64,000 nucleotides of DNA. Origin: JBBQDZ01 sp038237515 (GTDB lineage: Bacteria > Actinomycetota > Thermoleophilia > Gaiellales > Gaiellaceae). The position numbers and the translations under genes were made by a program. Under the pieces are notes generated by a model. It saw only the letters and a list, made by a program, of their open reading frames with translations, was not told the origin of the DNA and did no database searches. The first letter of the stretch is position 1. Each line of letters opens with the position of its first letter. The stretch is taken from contig JBBRYP010000011.1 of the NCBI GenBank assembly GCA_038237515.1, positions 1 to 64,000 of the forward strand, given 5' to 3'. Of the stretch, positions 1 to 8,800 are shown one piece after another.

Positions 1-302
1 CTAGTGCGGCCTCTCATAACGTTCGACCGGAAACGAAGGGCAGGTGGAGGCCGCACTACTCGGCCGCTTCGCGGCCGCCGGCCGCAGAGCGGCCGGAATA
101 GTGCGGCGTCGGCGAACCGTCAGTTTCGAGCGAAACGTTGGGAGACGCCACACTAGCGCGGGCGAGGCCAAGGGCCGAGTCGCGGGTTCGGCGGAACGCC
201 CCTCGATGCCGGACGGGGGTCCCATCCCTAACCCCCACCCACCCGCGGGGCGACCAAGATAGCGACTGGATCCGCTCGCGCGGGTCACGACTCTGCACCA
301 GT
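1..302. other. Intergenic stretch at the window edge, hairpin-rich
   Basis: I see no convincing gene here. The open frames are arginine-rich and run opposite each other. The first 155 bases hold two long-armed hairpins (separate entry) and a GC palindrome around 61-80 (GCGGCCGC, TTC, GCGGCCGC type). The remainder, about 156-302, has C runs near 230-250 and no clear motif. It lies downstream of dapF and may include that operon's transcription end. Confidence 0.5.
2..155. repeat. Pair of related hairpins in inverted orientation
   Basis: Arms TAGTGCGGCCTC (2-13) and GAGGCCGCACTA (47-58) pair perfectly over 12 bp. Arms TAGTGCGGCGTC (99-110) and GACGCCACACTA (144-155) pair with one mismatch. Both loops are exactly 33 nt. 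The second loop reverse-complemented resembles the first (AACGTT, then a CG-rich stretch, then GAAAC), so the block looks like an inverted duplication of one small element. Function is unknown; a terminator or a genome-wide repeat family are both possible. Confidence 0.6.
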
Positions 303-989
303 TCAGGAACGGATCGCGGGCCCGGTGAGGAAGGCCCGCCGCCCCTCGCAGCGAACGCGGAGCGTCCCACCGGGGAAGCGAACGGTGGCCTCCGGCAGGC
401 CCAGGGCAGCCGTGACCGCGACGGCGCTCGTGCCCGAGGAGAGCGTCTCTCCGACGCCTCGCTCCCACACTCTCGCTTCGACTTCGGGCGGTTCGGCCAG
501 CCGCGCTACCTGGACGTTCGTGCGGTTCGGGAAGCGCGGGTGCGTCTCGAGGAGCGGGCCGATCAGCGGCAGGTCGGCGGGATCGCCCCGCACGACCGCG
601 TGAGGATTGCCAACCGAGACGGGGATCACGTCGAGGCCGGCGATCCGCTCCTGCCCGTAGACCTCAACCTCCCCGAGGTCGGTCTCGACCTCGTCTCCTC
701 CGAGCATCGTCGCGACCACCTCGCGCGCCCCAACCCGGATGCGCACCCGCGCCGCGCCGGTTCGGTCGGCGAGCCAGCGGGCGGCGATCCGCGTCCCGTT
801 TCCGGAGAGCTCCGCGGTCGAGCCGTCCGGGTTCCAGATGACGACGTCGGCCTTTCCCGCAGCCCAGGCTCTGACCTCGACGATCCCGTCGGCATCACCC
901 ACGGACTCCAGCACGCCGGCCGCGGTCAGGCCGACGTCATCGGTCAGCAGGTAGACGTTCCCGTGCGCGTGCCAGCGCGAGAATCTCAT
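303..989 (-). CDS. dapF: Diaminopimelate epimerase-family protein, both catalytic Cys replaced by Ser
   Basis: 228 residues, short for DapF (usually about 270). The start MRFSRWHAHGN aligns with the conserved family N terminus. Family DapF interconverts LL- and meso-diaminopimelate using two cysteines, one in a CGNG motif and one in a CGTG motif. Here the motifs read LSGNGTR (Ser62) and TLSSGTS (Ser185), and the DNA codons are TCC and TCG, so both cysteines are serine. The loop before the first motif is also shortened. The gene overlaps the end of miaA by 53 bp. The fold assignment is firm; epimerase activity is not. Confidence 0.85.
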   Translation of the reverse strand: MRFSRWHAHGNVYLLTDDVGLTAAGVLESVGDADGIVEVRAWAAGKADVVIWNPDGSTAELSGNGTRIAARWLADRTGAARVRIRVGAREVVATMLGGDEVETDLGEVEVYGQERIAGLDVIPVSVGNPHAVVRGDPADLPLIGPLLETHPRFPNRTNVQVARLAEPPEVEARVWERGVGETLSSGTSAVAVTAALGLPEATVRFPGGTLRVRCEGRRAFLTGPAIRS

Positions 990-1830
990 CGGCCACCTCG
1001 TAAGCAGATCGCTCCGCCTTGACCGTAACGAGCCCGGGGATTCGCCGCATCCACTTCCGCTGGTAGGCGGCATAGCGCCGCGTTCGAACGCTAATGGCCT
1101 CGATCGCCGCCTCGCGTGGCAGGGTCGCTGCCTCGACAAGACCGAGGGTTCTCCGCGCGGTCGCCGACACCGGTTCCCGCAACGCCGCCCGCGCCTCCTC
1201 CTGCACCCCCGCCTCGAACATCGCTCGCGTCCGGAGGGCGATCCGACGCTCCAGCTCCTCCTTTGCGACGCGGAGCCCGACGACGAGCGTCGGGTGGCGG
1301 GTTTCGGAAGCCCAGAGGCGATCGCGCTCCGGCGCCAGCGAGCCGCCGAGCTCGAGGAGCTCGAGGGCGCGCACGATCCTACGCCGATCGTTTGGGTGCA
1401 CAGCCTCTGCGGCTTCGGGATCGCGGAGGGCGAGCAGCCGGTGAGCCTCGATGCTGCCAAGGCGGTCGTAGAGCGCCTCCGTGCTCAGGCGGAGCGGTCG
1501 ATCCGGCGGGGGCGGCAGCTCGAGGTCCGCCAGAGCGGCGCGCAGGTAGAGGCCGGTGCCGCCGGCGACCACCGGCACCTGCCCGGCCGCGAGCAGCTCG
1601 TCGATTGCCGCGTGCGCGAGCGTCTGGTACTCCCCGACGGAGCCGGAGTGCGAAAGGGGCCAGACTCCGACGAGCCGCGCCGGACGGGGCGGCTGGTTCG
1701 TCAGGATCGGCAGGCCGCGATATGCCTGCATCGCGTCGCACGAGACGACTTCGCCGGGCAGTCGGTCCGCCAGCGCCTGCGAGACCGCCGTCTTGCCGCT
1801 CGCGGTCGGCCCGAAGACGGCAACGACCAT
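937..1830 (-). CDS. miaA: tRNA dimethylallyltransferase
   Basis: 297 residues. The enzyme transfers a dimethylallyl group to N6 of A37 in tRNAs reading UNN codons. The N terminus has a P-loop GPTASGKTA (residues 7-15), then the family's SCDAMQAYRGL stretch with the catalytic Asp. The C-terminal part keeps the family's YAAYQRKWMRRI-type segment. It follows miaB by about 160 bp, so the two enzymes that make and then methylthiolate i6A37 are encoded together. ATG start at 1830. Confidence 0.95.
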   Translation of the reverse strand: MVVAVFGPTASGKTAVSQALADRLPGEVVSCDAMQAYRGLPILTNQPPRPARLVGVWPLSHSGSVGEYQTLAHAAIDELLAAGQVPVVAGGTGLYLRAALADLELPPPPDRPLRLSTEALYDRLGSIEAHRLLALRDPEAAEAVHPNDRRRIVRALELLELGGSLAPERDRLWASETRHPTLVVGLRVAKEELERRIALRTRAMFEAGVQEEARAALREPVSATARRTLGLVEAATLPREAAIEAISVRTRRYAAYQRKWMRRIPGLVTVKAERSAYEVADEILALARARERLPADR

Positions 1831-1988
1831 CGAGTCAAGGGCCTGTGTAGCGCTCAGATTCTCGTGCCCCGGCAGACGTCCGATCCGACTGGCCGATTTT
1901 GGCGATCACATTCCGGATTTGCCGATCACTGGGTTCGACGCTTCGAGCCGCATCATGGGGCCGGCTCAACGTCCTTTCCGTAACGATG

Positions 1989-3308
1989 CTAGGCAGTCAC
2001 GAGAGCTGCCTGCCTCCCGCGGAGCGAGGTCGAGGTCGCTCCCTCGACCGCCACACGTGCGAGCTCGCCGGCCCGGGCCGTTCCGGTGAAGTTGACCATC
2101 GTGTTCCGGCGTGTCCGCCCCCGCAGGAGGCTCGGATCGTTCCGGCTTCGCCCCTCGACGAGCACCTCCTCGATCCGGCCGATCCGATCTTCGTTGCGCA
2201 CGCGCGCGACCTGCTGGACCGTCTCGATCAGCCGCTCGATGCGCTCCCTCTTGGCCTCCTCCGGCACCTGCTCGGACAATTCCGCTGCTTCCGTCCCCCG
2301 ACGCGGCGAGAAGACGAAGGTGAAAGCAGCGTCGAATCCCACCTCCTGGACGACCTCGAGCGTCTCCTCGAAGTCGCGGTCGGTCTCGCCGGGAAAGCCG
2401 ACGATCAGGTCGCTCGTCAGTGCCAGGTCGTCGATTGCCGCCCTCATCTTCGCGGCCAGATGCAGGTAGCGCTCCCGGCTGTAGGTGCGGCGCATCGCCT
2501 TCAGGATGCGCGTCGAACCGGACTGGAGCGGCAGGTGAGCGTGCTCACACACGGATGCGCACTCGGCCATCGCCGCGATCACCGGAGCGCGGAAGTCCTT
2601 CGGGTGCGGGCTCGTGAAGCGGATCCGCTCGATTCCCTCCACCGCGTCGCAGGCGCGCAGGAGATCGGCGAAGTCGACCCGCGCGTCGGGCGGCAGGTCG
2701 CGGCCGTACGAGTTGACGTTCTGACCGAGGAGCGTGATCTCACGCACCCCGTCAGCTGCCAGCGCAGTCACCTCGGCGACGATCTCTCCCGGTCTGCGGC
2801 TCTGCTCCCGACCCCGGACCGCGGGAACGATGCAGTACGCACAGCGGGAATTGCACCCCATCGAGATCTGCACCCAGGCCTGGAAGGCGCGCTCTCGCCG
2901 CGCCGGCAGATCGCCTGCGAACGACTGCCACTGCGCGAAGCGACCGCGCGGAGCCTCGCCGCCGGCGCCGAGCCACTCCGCGAGGTGCGGGATCGAGCCC
3001 GGCCCGAAGGCGACGTCGACGTGGGGATAGAGCTCGAAGATCCGCTCCCGCTGCGCTTCCGCATAGCACCCACCCACGGCGATCACCTTGTCGGGCCGCC
3101 GCGCCTTCAGGGCGGCGGCCTGCGCCAGATGGGCAGCGAGCCGCTGGTCCGGCTTCTCACGGATCGTGCAGGTGTTGAAGACGACGATGTCCGCCTCGTC
3201 CTGCGCCATTGCCTCACCGAGCCCGATCGACTCGAGCAAGCCCTTGATCCGCTCGGAATCGTGCGCGTTCATTTGGCAGCCGAAGGTCGTGACGTGGTAG
3301 CGCTTCAA
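1989..3308 (-). CDS. miaB: tRNA-2-methylthio-N6-dimethylallyladenosine synthase
   Basis: 439 residues, normal for MiaB. This radical SAM enzyme adds the methylthio group to i6A37 made by MiaA. The UPF0004 domain carries three cluster cysteines (FGC at 11, NTC at 47, GGC at 81). The radical SAM motif GCNSRCAYC gives Cys152, Cys156 and Cys159. A TRAM-like tail ends the protein (VEGRSRND, then NTMVNFTG). The start is TTG at 3308, immediately before KRYHVTTFGCQMN. It lies upstream of miaA on the same strand. Confidence 0.95.
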   Translation of the reverse strand: MKRYHVTTFGCQMNAHDSERIKGLLESIGLGEAMAQDEADIVVFNTCTIREKPDQRLAAHLAQAAALKARRPDKVIAVGGCYAEAQRERIFELYPHVDVAFGPGSIPHLAEWLGAGGEAPRGRFAQWQSFAGDLPARRERAFQAWVQISMGCNSRCAYCIVPAVRGREQSRRPGEIVAEVTALAADGVREITLLGQNVNSYGRDLPPDARVDFADLLRACDAVEGIERIRFTSPHPKDFRAPVIAAMAECASVCEHAHLPLQSGSTRILKAMRRTYSRERYLHLAAKMRAAIDDLALTSDLIVGFPGETDRDFEETLEVVQEVGFDAAFTFVFSPRRGTEAAELSEQVPEEAKRERIERLIETVQQVARVRNEDRIGRIEEVLVEGRSRNDPSLLRGRTRRNTMVNFTGTARAGELARVAVEGATSTSLRGRQAALVTA

Positions 3309-3383
3309 GGCAAGGGCATGGTAGCCCGATGCGCCCGAGGCTTTTCGATGACCCGCAAGGGCCGAGGCCCGGGCTTGCAGGGA

Positions 3384-3398
3384 GCGGGCGAAGCCCGC
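3384..3398. repeat. Small perfect hairpin between rny and miaB
   Basis: GCGGGC, loop GAA, GCCCGC. It sits in the 172-bp gap downstream of rny and upstream of miaB, next to a second inverted repeat. No U-run follows on either strand, so it is not a classical terminator. Confidence 0.45.
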
Positions 3399-3436
3399 GA
3401 GTCTGCGCGATCAGGAGGACGGAGGGGCCCGCTGAC

Positions 3437-3489
3437 GCGAACTGAGCGGCCGGATGCGAACTCAGCGGCCGGACGCCCGCTCAGTTCGC
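3437..3489 (-). terminator. Duplicated inverted repeat at the rny 3' end
   Basis: Two 19-bp direct repeats sit at 3437-3455 and 3456-3474 (GCGAACTGAGCGGCCGGAT, and a second copy with two changes). The first 12 bases pair perfectly with CGCTCAGTTCGC at 3478-3489, which contains the rny stop codon and last codons. The structure can form on rny mRNA and may end or stabilise that transcript. There is no U-tract, so calling it a terminator is an inference. Confidence 0.4.
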
Positions 3490-5013
3490 AAACTCGACGG
3501 CCCGGCTCTCGCGGATCACCGTCACCTTGATCTGACCCGGATACTCGAGCTGCCCTTCGATCTCGCGTGCGATCTCGTACGAGAGGAGCACCGCGGCGTC
3601 GTCGTCGATCTCGGACGGCTTCACGATCACGCGAATCTCACGGCCCGCCTGGATGGCGTAGACCTTCTCGACGCCCGGCCGCCTCGCAGCGAGCTCCTCG
3701 AGTGCCGCCAGGCGCTTGACGTAGTGCTCGAGGCTCTCCCCACGTGCACCCGGGCGCGAGGCGGAGACGGCATCTGCTGCGATCACGAGCACGGCCTCCA
3801 CGGTCTGGGGCTGCACCTCGTAGTGGTGAGCCTCGATCGCGTGCAGGATCGCCGCCGACTCGCCGTTGCGGCGCGCGAGCTGCACCGACAGTTGCGTGTG
3901 CGAACCCTCGAGCTCGTGCGTCATCGCCTTGCCCGTGTCGTGCAGGAGCGCGGCGCGCTTGGCTGTCTTGACGCTCGCTCCCAGCTCCGCGGCCATCAGA
4001 CCGGCCAGCTGAACGACCTCGAGGGTGTGCTTGAGCACGTTCTGCCCGTAGCTCGTGCGATACCGCAGGCGGCCGAGCACCTTCACGATTTCCTCGGGCA
4101 CCTCCCCGCAGTTGGCCTCGAAGACGGCCTGCTCGCCCGCCTGTCGAATGTGCTCCTCGAGCTCCGACTTCGACTGGTAGTACGCCTCCTCGATCCGGAC
4201 GGGATTGATCCTGCCGTCCTCCACGAGCTTCGCCAGGGTCATCTTCGCAACCTCGCGGCGAATGCCGTCGAAGGACGACAGGACGACGGCCTGCGGCGTG
4301 TCGTCGATGATGAAGTCGACGCCCGTCAGGTGCTCGAGCGTCCGGATGTTCCTGCCTTCGCGACCGATGATCCGACCCTTCATGTCCTCGGCTGGAAGCT
4401 CGACCATCGAGACGGTCGTCTCAGCCGTATGGCTCGCCGCGACGCGCTGGAGAGCGTCTGCGACCAGGCTTCGCGCACGCCGTTTCGCCTCGACCTGCGC
4501 CTCCTCCTCCATCTGCCTCACGCGCCGCGCGAGCTCGTGGCGGACGAGCTCCTCGGAGCGCTGCAGGACCTCGGCCTTTGCCTGACTCATCGTCAAGCCC
4601 GAGATGCGTTCGACCTCGGCGAGCGCGCGAAGCTTTGCCTGCTTCAGCTCCTCCTGGAGGCCCTTCGAATGAACCTCCCGGTCGTTGACCCCCTGCTCGC
4701 GTCTCGTGAGCTCTTCGAGCTTGCGCTCGGCCTCGCCCTCCCTCGAGCGGGCTCGCTCCGCGACCGCGACCGTCTCGACCCGCTGCTCCTTGATGTCCGC
4801 CTCGATCTCGGCGCGCAGCCTCACCGCTTCCTCTCGAGCCTCGATCTGGGCCTCGCGCTTGAGCGCATCCGCCTCCTGTCGCGCCTCGGCGAGAAGCAGC
4901 TGGCGCCGGCGCCGCGCGGCGGCAAGTCGAGACCCGCGGAGGCCGACGACGGCCAGGAAGACCGCGCCGCCCCCAACGGCGACGCCGATTGCGATTCCGA
5001 TGGCGATGAGCAT
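3481..5013 (-). CDS. rny: Ribonuclease Y
   Basis: 510 residues, the usual RNase Y length. This membrane-anchored endoribonuclease starts mRNA decay. A single N-terminal membrane segment (MLIAIGIAIGVAVGGGAVFLAVVGL) is followed by a long charged coiled coil to about residue 190. A KH domain (GRIIGREGRNIR) and an HD domain (AALLHDTGKA, then HAIEAHH) complete it. The ATG at 5013 was chosen because a good ribosome site (GGGGAG) precedes it and the membrane segment begins there. RNase J is also encoded in this window. Confidence 0.95.
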   Translation of the reverse strand: MLIAIGIAIGVAVGGGAVFLAVVGLRGSRLAAARRRRQLLLAEARQEADALKREAQIEAREEAVRLRAEIEADIKEQRVETVAVAERARSREGEAERKLEELTRREQGVNDREVHSKGLQEELKQAKLRALAEVERISGLTMSQAKAEVLQRSEELVRHELARRVRQMEEEAQVEAKRRARSLVADALQRVAASHTAETTVSMVELPAEDMKGRIIGREGRNIRTLEHLTGVDFIIDDTPQAVVLSSFDGIRREVAKMTLAKLVEDGRINPVRIEEAYYQSKSELEEHIRQAGEQAVFEANCGEVPEEIVKVLGRLRYRTSYGQNVLKHTLEVVQLAGLMAAELGASVKTAKRAALLHDTGKAMTHELEGSHTQLSVQLARRNGESAAILHAIEAHHYEVQPQTVEAVLVIAADAVSASRPGARGESLEHYVKRLAALEELAARRPGVEKVYAIQAGREIRVIVKPSEIDDDAAVLLSYEIAREIEGQLEYPGQIKVTVIRESRAVEFAN

Positions 5014-5278
5014 TCCGCTCCCCTGGTGGCCTGAAATTCCACGGCGGCGCCGTGGGCCCACCCGACACCGGCGGCATGTATGGGCACCCGCGAATCGGTT
5101 ACAAGCGGAGCCAAAAGGCTCCGGAAAGCGGCTCGACTACGCGCTCTTCGGGGTCTTCGGGGATCCTTTGCTTGCTGGTCTCATCGTTCTGGCTGGTCGG
5201 GGTCGGGATCGATGACCGATTCGGAAATGCTCAGGATGCAGGCAAATGTCGGATGAAGCTCCTGCATCGTACCCGCCC
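5014..5278. other. Gap between rny start and recX end, several hairpins
   Basis: 265 bp with no gene I can support. It holds a perfect 17-bp palindrome at 5039-5055 (CCACGGCG, G, CGCCGTGG) in the rny 5' leader. A hairpin at 5106-5123 has a 7-bp stem and an AAAA/TTTT loop. Another pairs 5235-5242 (GATGCAGG) with 5261-5268 (CCTGCATC) near the recX end. The region must carry the end of the recX operon and the rny promoter. I could not pick a confident promoter. Confidence 0.45.
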
Positions 5279-5875
5279 TCACCCGTCCCGTGCAACGAGT
5301 CCCGCGAGCACCTCCTCCACCACCTCCGCCTCGAAACCCTTTCGAGCCAGGTAACGGGCCGTTGCCTCGCCACCGCCGCGATTCTCGACGAGACGGGCAG
5401 CACGCTTCGCCTCCGGATCGAGGCCGGCGAGCGCCATCGTCGCCACCTCTTTCGTGAAACCGGCTTCCATGAGCTTCCAGCTGATGAGGGCGTCACCGCT
5501 ACCCCGCTCGGCGAGGACGCGGGCACGGCGAGCCGCTGTTCCTAGATCGTCGACGAGCCCCGCCCCCTCGATGGCAGCCAGCGTCGTCCGCCGGGCTTCG
5601 GGTGACGCACCGCCGCGAACAAGGTGCCTTTCCAGCTGCGCCCTCGACATGCTTCGCCGCTCGAGAGCCCGACCCGCGAGCGCAAGCGCCTCGTGCCGAC
5701 GGAGCTCCCGGCGGAGCCTTCGTGCTCTCGGTCGGTCGAGCGCCACGCCGACGTCGCATCCGACCGTCAGCACCACCTCGGCCGGCAGTACGCGCCACGG
5801 CCGGCCTTCGAGGTCGATCCCGACCCTGCCGCCGCCGGCCTGCCAAAGTCTCGTGATGCGCGGCACACGCTCCAC
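5279..5875 (-). CDS. recX: RecX-family regulatory protein
   Basis: 198 residues. RecX binds the RecA filament and limits its activity. The protein is arginine-rich and helical, with the three-helix repeats typical of RecX (SMSRAQLERHLVRGGAS, then AGFTKEVATMALAGL, then YLARKGFEAEVVEEVLAGL). The GTG at 5875 lies 5 bp after the recA stop and gives an N terminus (VERVPRITRLW) like other RecX proteins. The close spacing suggests translation coupled to recA. Confidence 0.85.
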   Translation of the reverse strand: MERVPRITRLWQAGGGRVGIDLEGRPWRVLPAEVVLTVGCDVGVALDRPRARRLRRELRRHEALALAGRALERRSMSRAQLERHLVRGGASPEARRTTLAAIEGAGLVDDLGTAARRARVLAERGSGDALISWKLMEAGFTKEVATMALAGLDPEAKRAARLVENRGGGEATARYLARKGFEAEVVEEVLAGLVARDG

Positions 5876-5880
5876 CTGAA

Positions 5881-6966
5881 TCAGATGCTTGCCCCGATCT
5901 CCTCCTCTACCTTGGCCTTCCCGTTCGCCGTCGCCGGCGAGGGCGACTCCGCGGCAGCCGGCAGGAGCCGCGCCGAAACCACCTGGTCGGCGCCGGCGAG
6001 CGCCTGAAGGCGCGTGAGGATCTGCTGGGTGACGTCGGGGTGCTCGCGCAGGAAGGCGGTTGCGTTCTGGCGACCTTGGCCGAGCCGCTCGTCGTCGAAG
6101 CTGAAATACGAGCCCGACTTCTGGATCGCCTTCCGCTCGAGCGCCGCGTCGAGCACTGTCCCCTCCCACGAGATGCCGTGGCCGTAGAGGATGTCGAACT
6201 CGGCCTGCTTGAAGGGCGGGGCGACCTTGTTCTTCACGACCTTCACGCGGACGCGGTTCCCGAACGCCTCGACACCGTCCTTCAACGTCTCGATCCGGCG
6301 GATGTCGAGCCGCACCGACGCGTAGAACTTCAGCGCGCGCCCTCCTGGGGTCGTTTCCGGATTCCCGAACATGACGCCGATCTTTTCGCGGAGCTGGTTC
6401 GTGAAGACGCAGATCGTGTCCGTGCGGTTGAGCGTTCCCGTCAGCTTCCGGAGCGCCTGGCTCATGAGCCGTGCCTGCAGGCCGACGTGGCTGTCGCCCA
6501 TCTCGCCCTCGATCTCGGCCTTCGGCGTCAGAGCCGCTACTGAATCGACGGCGACCACGTCGACGGCGCCGCTGCGGATGAGCAGCTCCGTGATCTCGAG
6601 CGCCTGCTCCCCGGTGTCGGGCTGGGAGACGAGGAGCTCGTCGATGTTGACTCCGATGCGACGCGCGTACTGGGGGTCCATCGCGTGCTCGGCGTCGATG
6701 AACGCGCAGATGCCGCCGCGCCGCTGCGCCTCGGCGATCACGTGGTAGACGAGGGTCGTCTTCCCGGAGGATTCGGGGCCGAAGATCTCGACGACCCGGC
6801 CCCGCGGCAGCCCGCCGATCCCGAGCGCCATGTCGAGCGAGAGCGAGCCTGTCGACACCGCACCCACCGAGACCTGGGCCTGATCGCTCATCCGCATGAC
6901 CGAGCCCTTGCCGAACTGCCGCTCGATCTGTCCGAGGGCGACGTCGAGAGCTTGCTCACGATCCAC
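5881..6966 (-). CDS. recA: Recombinase RecA
   Basis: 361 residues. RecA is the ATP-dependent strand exchange protein and the co-protease that triggers LexA cleavage. Walker A is GPESSGKTT, Walker B is VVAVDSVAAL, and the L2/NQLR region (FTNQLREKIGVMFGNPETTPGG) is intact. The start is GTG at 6966 with a perfect AGGAGG 8 nt upstream. It lies in a run cinA-thpR-recA-recX. No LexA box was seen close to this start. A LexA-controlled gene near 62258 shows that an SOS response probably exists. Confidence 0.98.
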   Translation of the reverse strand: MDREQALDVALGQIERQFGKGSVMRMSDQAQVSVGAVSTGSLSLDMALGIGGLPRGRVVEIFGPESSGKTTLVYHVIAEAQRRGGICAFIDAEHAMDPQYARRIGVNIDELLVSQPDTGEQALEITELLIRSGAVDVVAVDSVAALTPKAEIEGEMGDSHVGLQARLMSQALRKLTGTLNRTDTICVFTNQLREKIGVMFGNPETTPGGRALKFYASVRLDIRRIETLKDGVEAFGNRVRVKVVKNKVAPPFKQAEFDILYGHGISWEGTVLDAALERKAIQKSGSYFSFDDERLGQGRQNATAFLREHPDVTQQILTRLQALAGADQVVSARLLPAAAESPSPATANGKAKVEEEIGASI

Positions 6967-6971
6967 TGTGA

Positions 6972-7511
6972 CTACCTCCTGAGCGCAACGGTTTCGAGGA
7001 TCTCGTACTGCGCCCCGGAAGGCCGCAGCACCGAACGATAGACAGCGGCATCGGACGGACTGAACAGCGGGAGCTCGGGAAGCGCCGGACAGAGCCGCGG
7101 TCGCTCGCGGAAGCGGAGCACGGTGACGTGCGGGAGCCACGGCCGTCGCTCTCGACGGTAGACCCCGAGCCGCTCGAGCCGAACGTGGAGGTCGTTCGCC
7201 ACCACACGCGCCGCGCCGGACGGATCGACGAGGACGAGCATCCCCACGCTGCGGGTCTCGCGATACCCGTCGATCTCGATGTCGCGCACCGACGCCGCGC
7301 GAGCCGACGCCTGCAGGGCGGCGGCGACGGGTGCGAGCCGGTCGAGCGGCTGAGGCCCGAGGAACACGAGCGTGACGTGCAGGTTCTCCCGCGGAACGGC
7401 GCGGACCCCACCGGGAAGCTGCAGCCCGCGCTGCCACTGGACGAGGAGGTCGAGCACGTCCTCGGGCAGCCGCAGCGCGCAGAAGAGGCGGATCCGCTCA
7501 TCGCCGTCCAC
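6972..7511 (-). CDS. thpR: RNA 2',3'-cyclic phosphodiesterase (2H family)
   Basis: 179 residues, typical for ThpR/LigT. The family opens 2',3'-cyclic phosphates on RNA and was formerly called 2'-5' RNA ligase. Both catalytic HxT motifs are present: HVTLVFLG in the first half and HVTVLRF in the second. The N terminus RLFCALRLPEDV is also typical. GTG start at 7511, 20 bp after the cinA stop; the gene ends 5 bp before recA begins. Confidence 0.93.
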   Translation of the reverse strand: MDGDERIRLFCALRLPEDVLDLLVQWQRGLQLPGGVRAVPRENLHVTLVFLGPQPLDRLAPVAAALQASARAASVRDIEIDGYRETRSVGMLVLVDPSGAARVVANDLHVRLERLGVYRRERRPWLPHVTVLRFRERPRLCPALPELPLFSPSDAAVYRSVLRPSGAQYEILETVALRR

Positions 7512-7531
7512 GGTAGCGGCGACCGTGTGAC

Positions 7532-8800
7532 CTAGCTGAGACGACTCTGCGACAGAAGACGCCGCGCGAGGTGCAGCGCTCCCGTCGCCGCGCGCGCTCG
7601 AATAGACGCCCGATCCCCTGGCAGATTCGATTCGACGCCGAGCTCTCCCTCGGGTCCCGAGGCATGGAGGTACACGAGCCCGACCGGCTTCTCGTCCGTG
7701 CCGCCGGCGGGGCCCGCAATTCCGGTTACTGCGATCGAGACGTCCGTGCCGAGCCGTTCTCGCACGCCGCGCGCCATCGCCTCGGCCGTCTCCGCGGACA
7801 CGGCGCCGTGCCGGGCGAGAAGCGAGGGCGGGACATCCAGCACAGCCTCCTTCGCGCCATCGGCATAGGCGATGACACCGCCAAGGAAGACATCGCTCGA
7901 TCCTGCGATGGCGGTCAGCCGGGACGCCACTAGCCCCCCGGTGCACGACTCCGCCGTCGCGAGCGTCAGACCGCGCGAGCGGCAGAGCTCCAGCACGAGC
8001 TCCTCGACGCGACGCTCGTCCTCCGAGAAGAGGTGCGAGGCGAGCGGCGCGCGGATCGCGCGGGCCAAATCCTCCGCTCGGCCCTCGGCGCCTGCGTCGA
8101 CGACGAGGTCCACGTGGATCTCGAACTCCCGCGCGCAGATCGTCACCTCGACGCCGTCGCCGTCGCCTCCCGCCCCGGCGAGCGCCCGGGCGACTGCCGA
8201 CTCGCTCGCGCCGAAGAAGCGTAGCCGCCGGCGTCCCGGCGGCCGCGCCCGTTCGAGCACTCGTTTGACGGGCGGCGCCTCGAGTGCCCGCACCCAGAGG
8301 CGCCTCAGCTCGGCAGGGGGCCCCGGCAGCGCGACCGCGACGCAGTCGCCGAGGTCGAGCACGATCCCCGGCGCTGTCCCGGCGAGCCCCAGCGAGAGGG
8401 CCGCCTCCGGTAGCGAAGCCTGCTTGCGCACCCCGTGCTCGAAATCCGCGTAGGGCCGCCGCAGCCGCTCGGCGACCATCCTCGACACCGCTCCGATCTC
8501 CTCCACGAGGCCCTCGTGGAGGACGAGCGGCCGGCCGGCCACTCGTGCGAGGAGTTCCACCGTGCGGTCGTCGTGGGTCGGCCCGAGCCCTCCCGAGATC
8601 AGGCAGAGGTCGGCGCTCAACCCCTCGCGCAACGCCGTCTCGAGCTCCCGCTCGCCGTCGCCGACGATCGTGATCCTCGCGGGCTCGAGGCCGAGCGAGA
8701 GCGCCTCGGTGGCGAGGAACGGCCCGTTGAGGTCGGTTCGATCGCCGCGGACGAGCTCGCTTCCGGTGACGACGACGGCGGCGCGTGGCCGCGCGGTCAA
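7532..8800 (-). CDS. cinA: CinA-family protein: molybdopterin-binding-like domain plus NMN amidohydrolase-like domain
   Basis: 422 residues. The N-terminal half is the COG1058 (MoaB/MogA-like) domain (VTGSELVRGDRTD, then LISGGLGPTHDD). The C-terminal half is the CinA/PncC domain with TATAESCTGG-like LATAESCTGGLVASRLT and VTGIAGPAGGTDEKPVG. CinA proteins recycle pyridine nucleotides; the link with recA is a common gene order. The start is taken as TTG at 8800, overlapping the upstream stop in a TTGA arrangement. The ribosome site is weak. Confidence 0.92.
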   Translation of the reverse strand: MTARPRAAVVVTGSELVRGDRTDLNGPFLATEALSLGLEPARITIVGDGERELETALREGLSADLCLISGGLGPTHDDRTVELLARVAGRPLVLHEGLVEEIGAVSRMVAERLRRPYADFEHGVRKQASLPEAALSLGLAGTAPGIVLDLGDCVAVALPGPPAELRRLWVRALEAPPVKRVLERARPPGRRRLRFFGASESAVARALAGAGGDGDGVEVTICAREFEIHVDLVVDAGAEGRAEDLARAIRAPLASHLFSEDERRVEELVLELCRSRGLTLATAESCTGGLVASRLTAIAGSSDVFLGGVIAYADGAKEAVLDVPPSLLARHGAVSAETAEAMARGVRERLGTDVSIAVTGIAGPAGGTDEKPVGLVYLHASGPEGELGVESNLPGDRASIRARAATGALHLARRLLSQSRLS

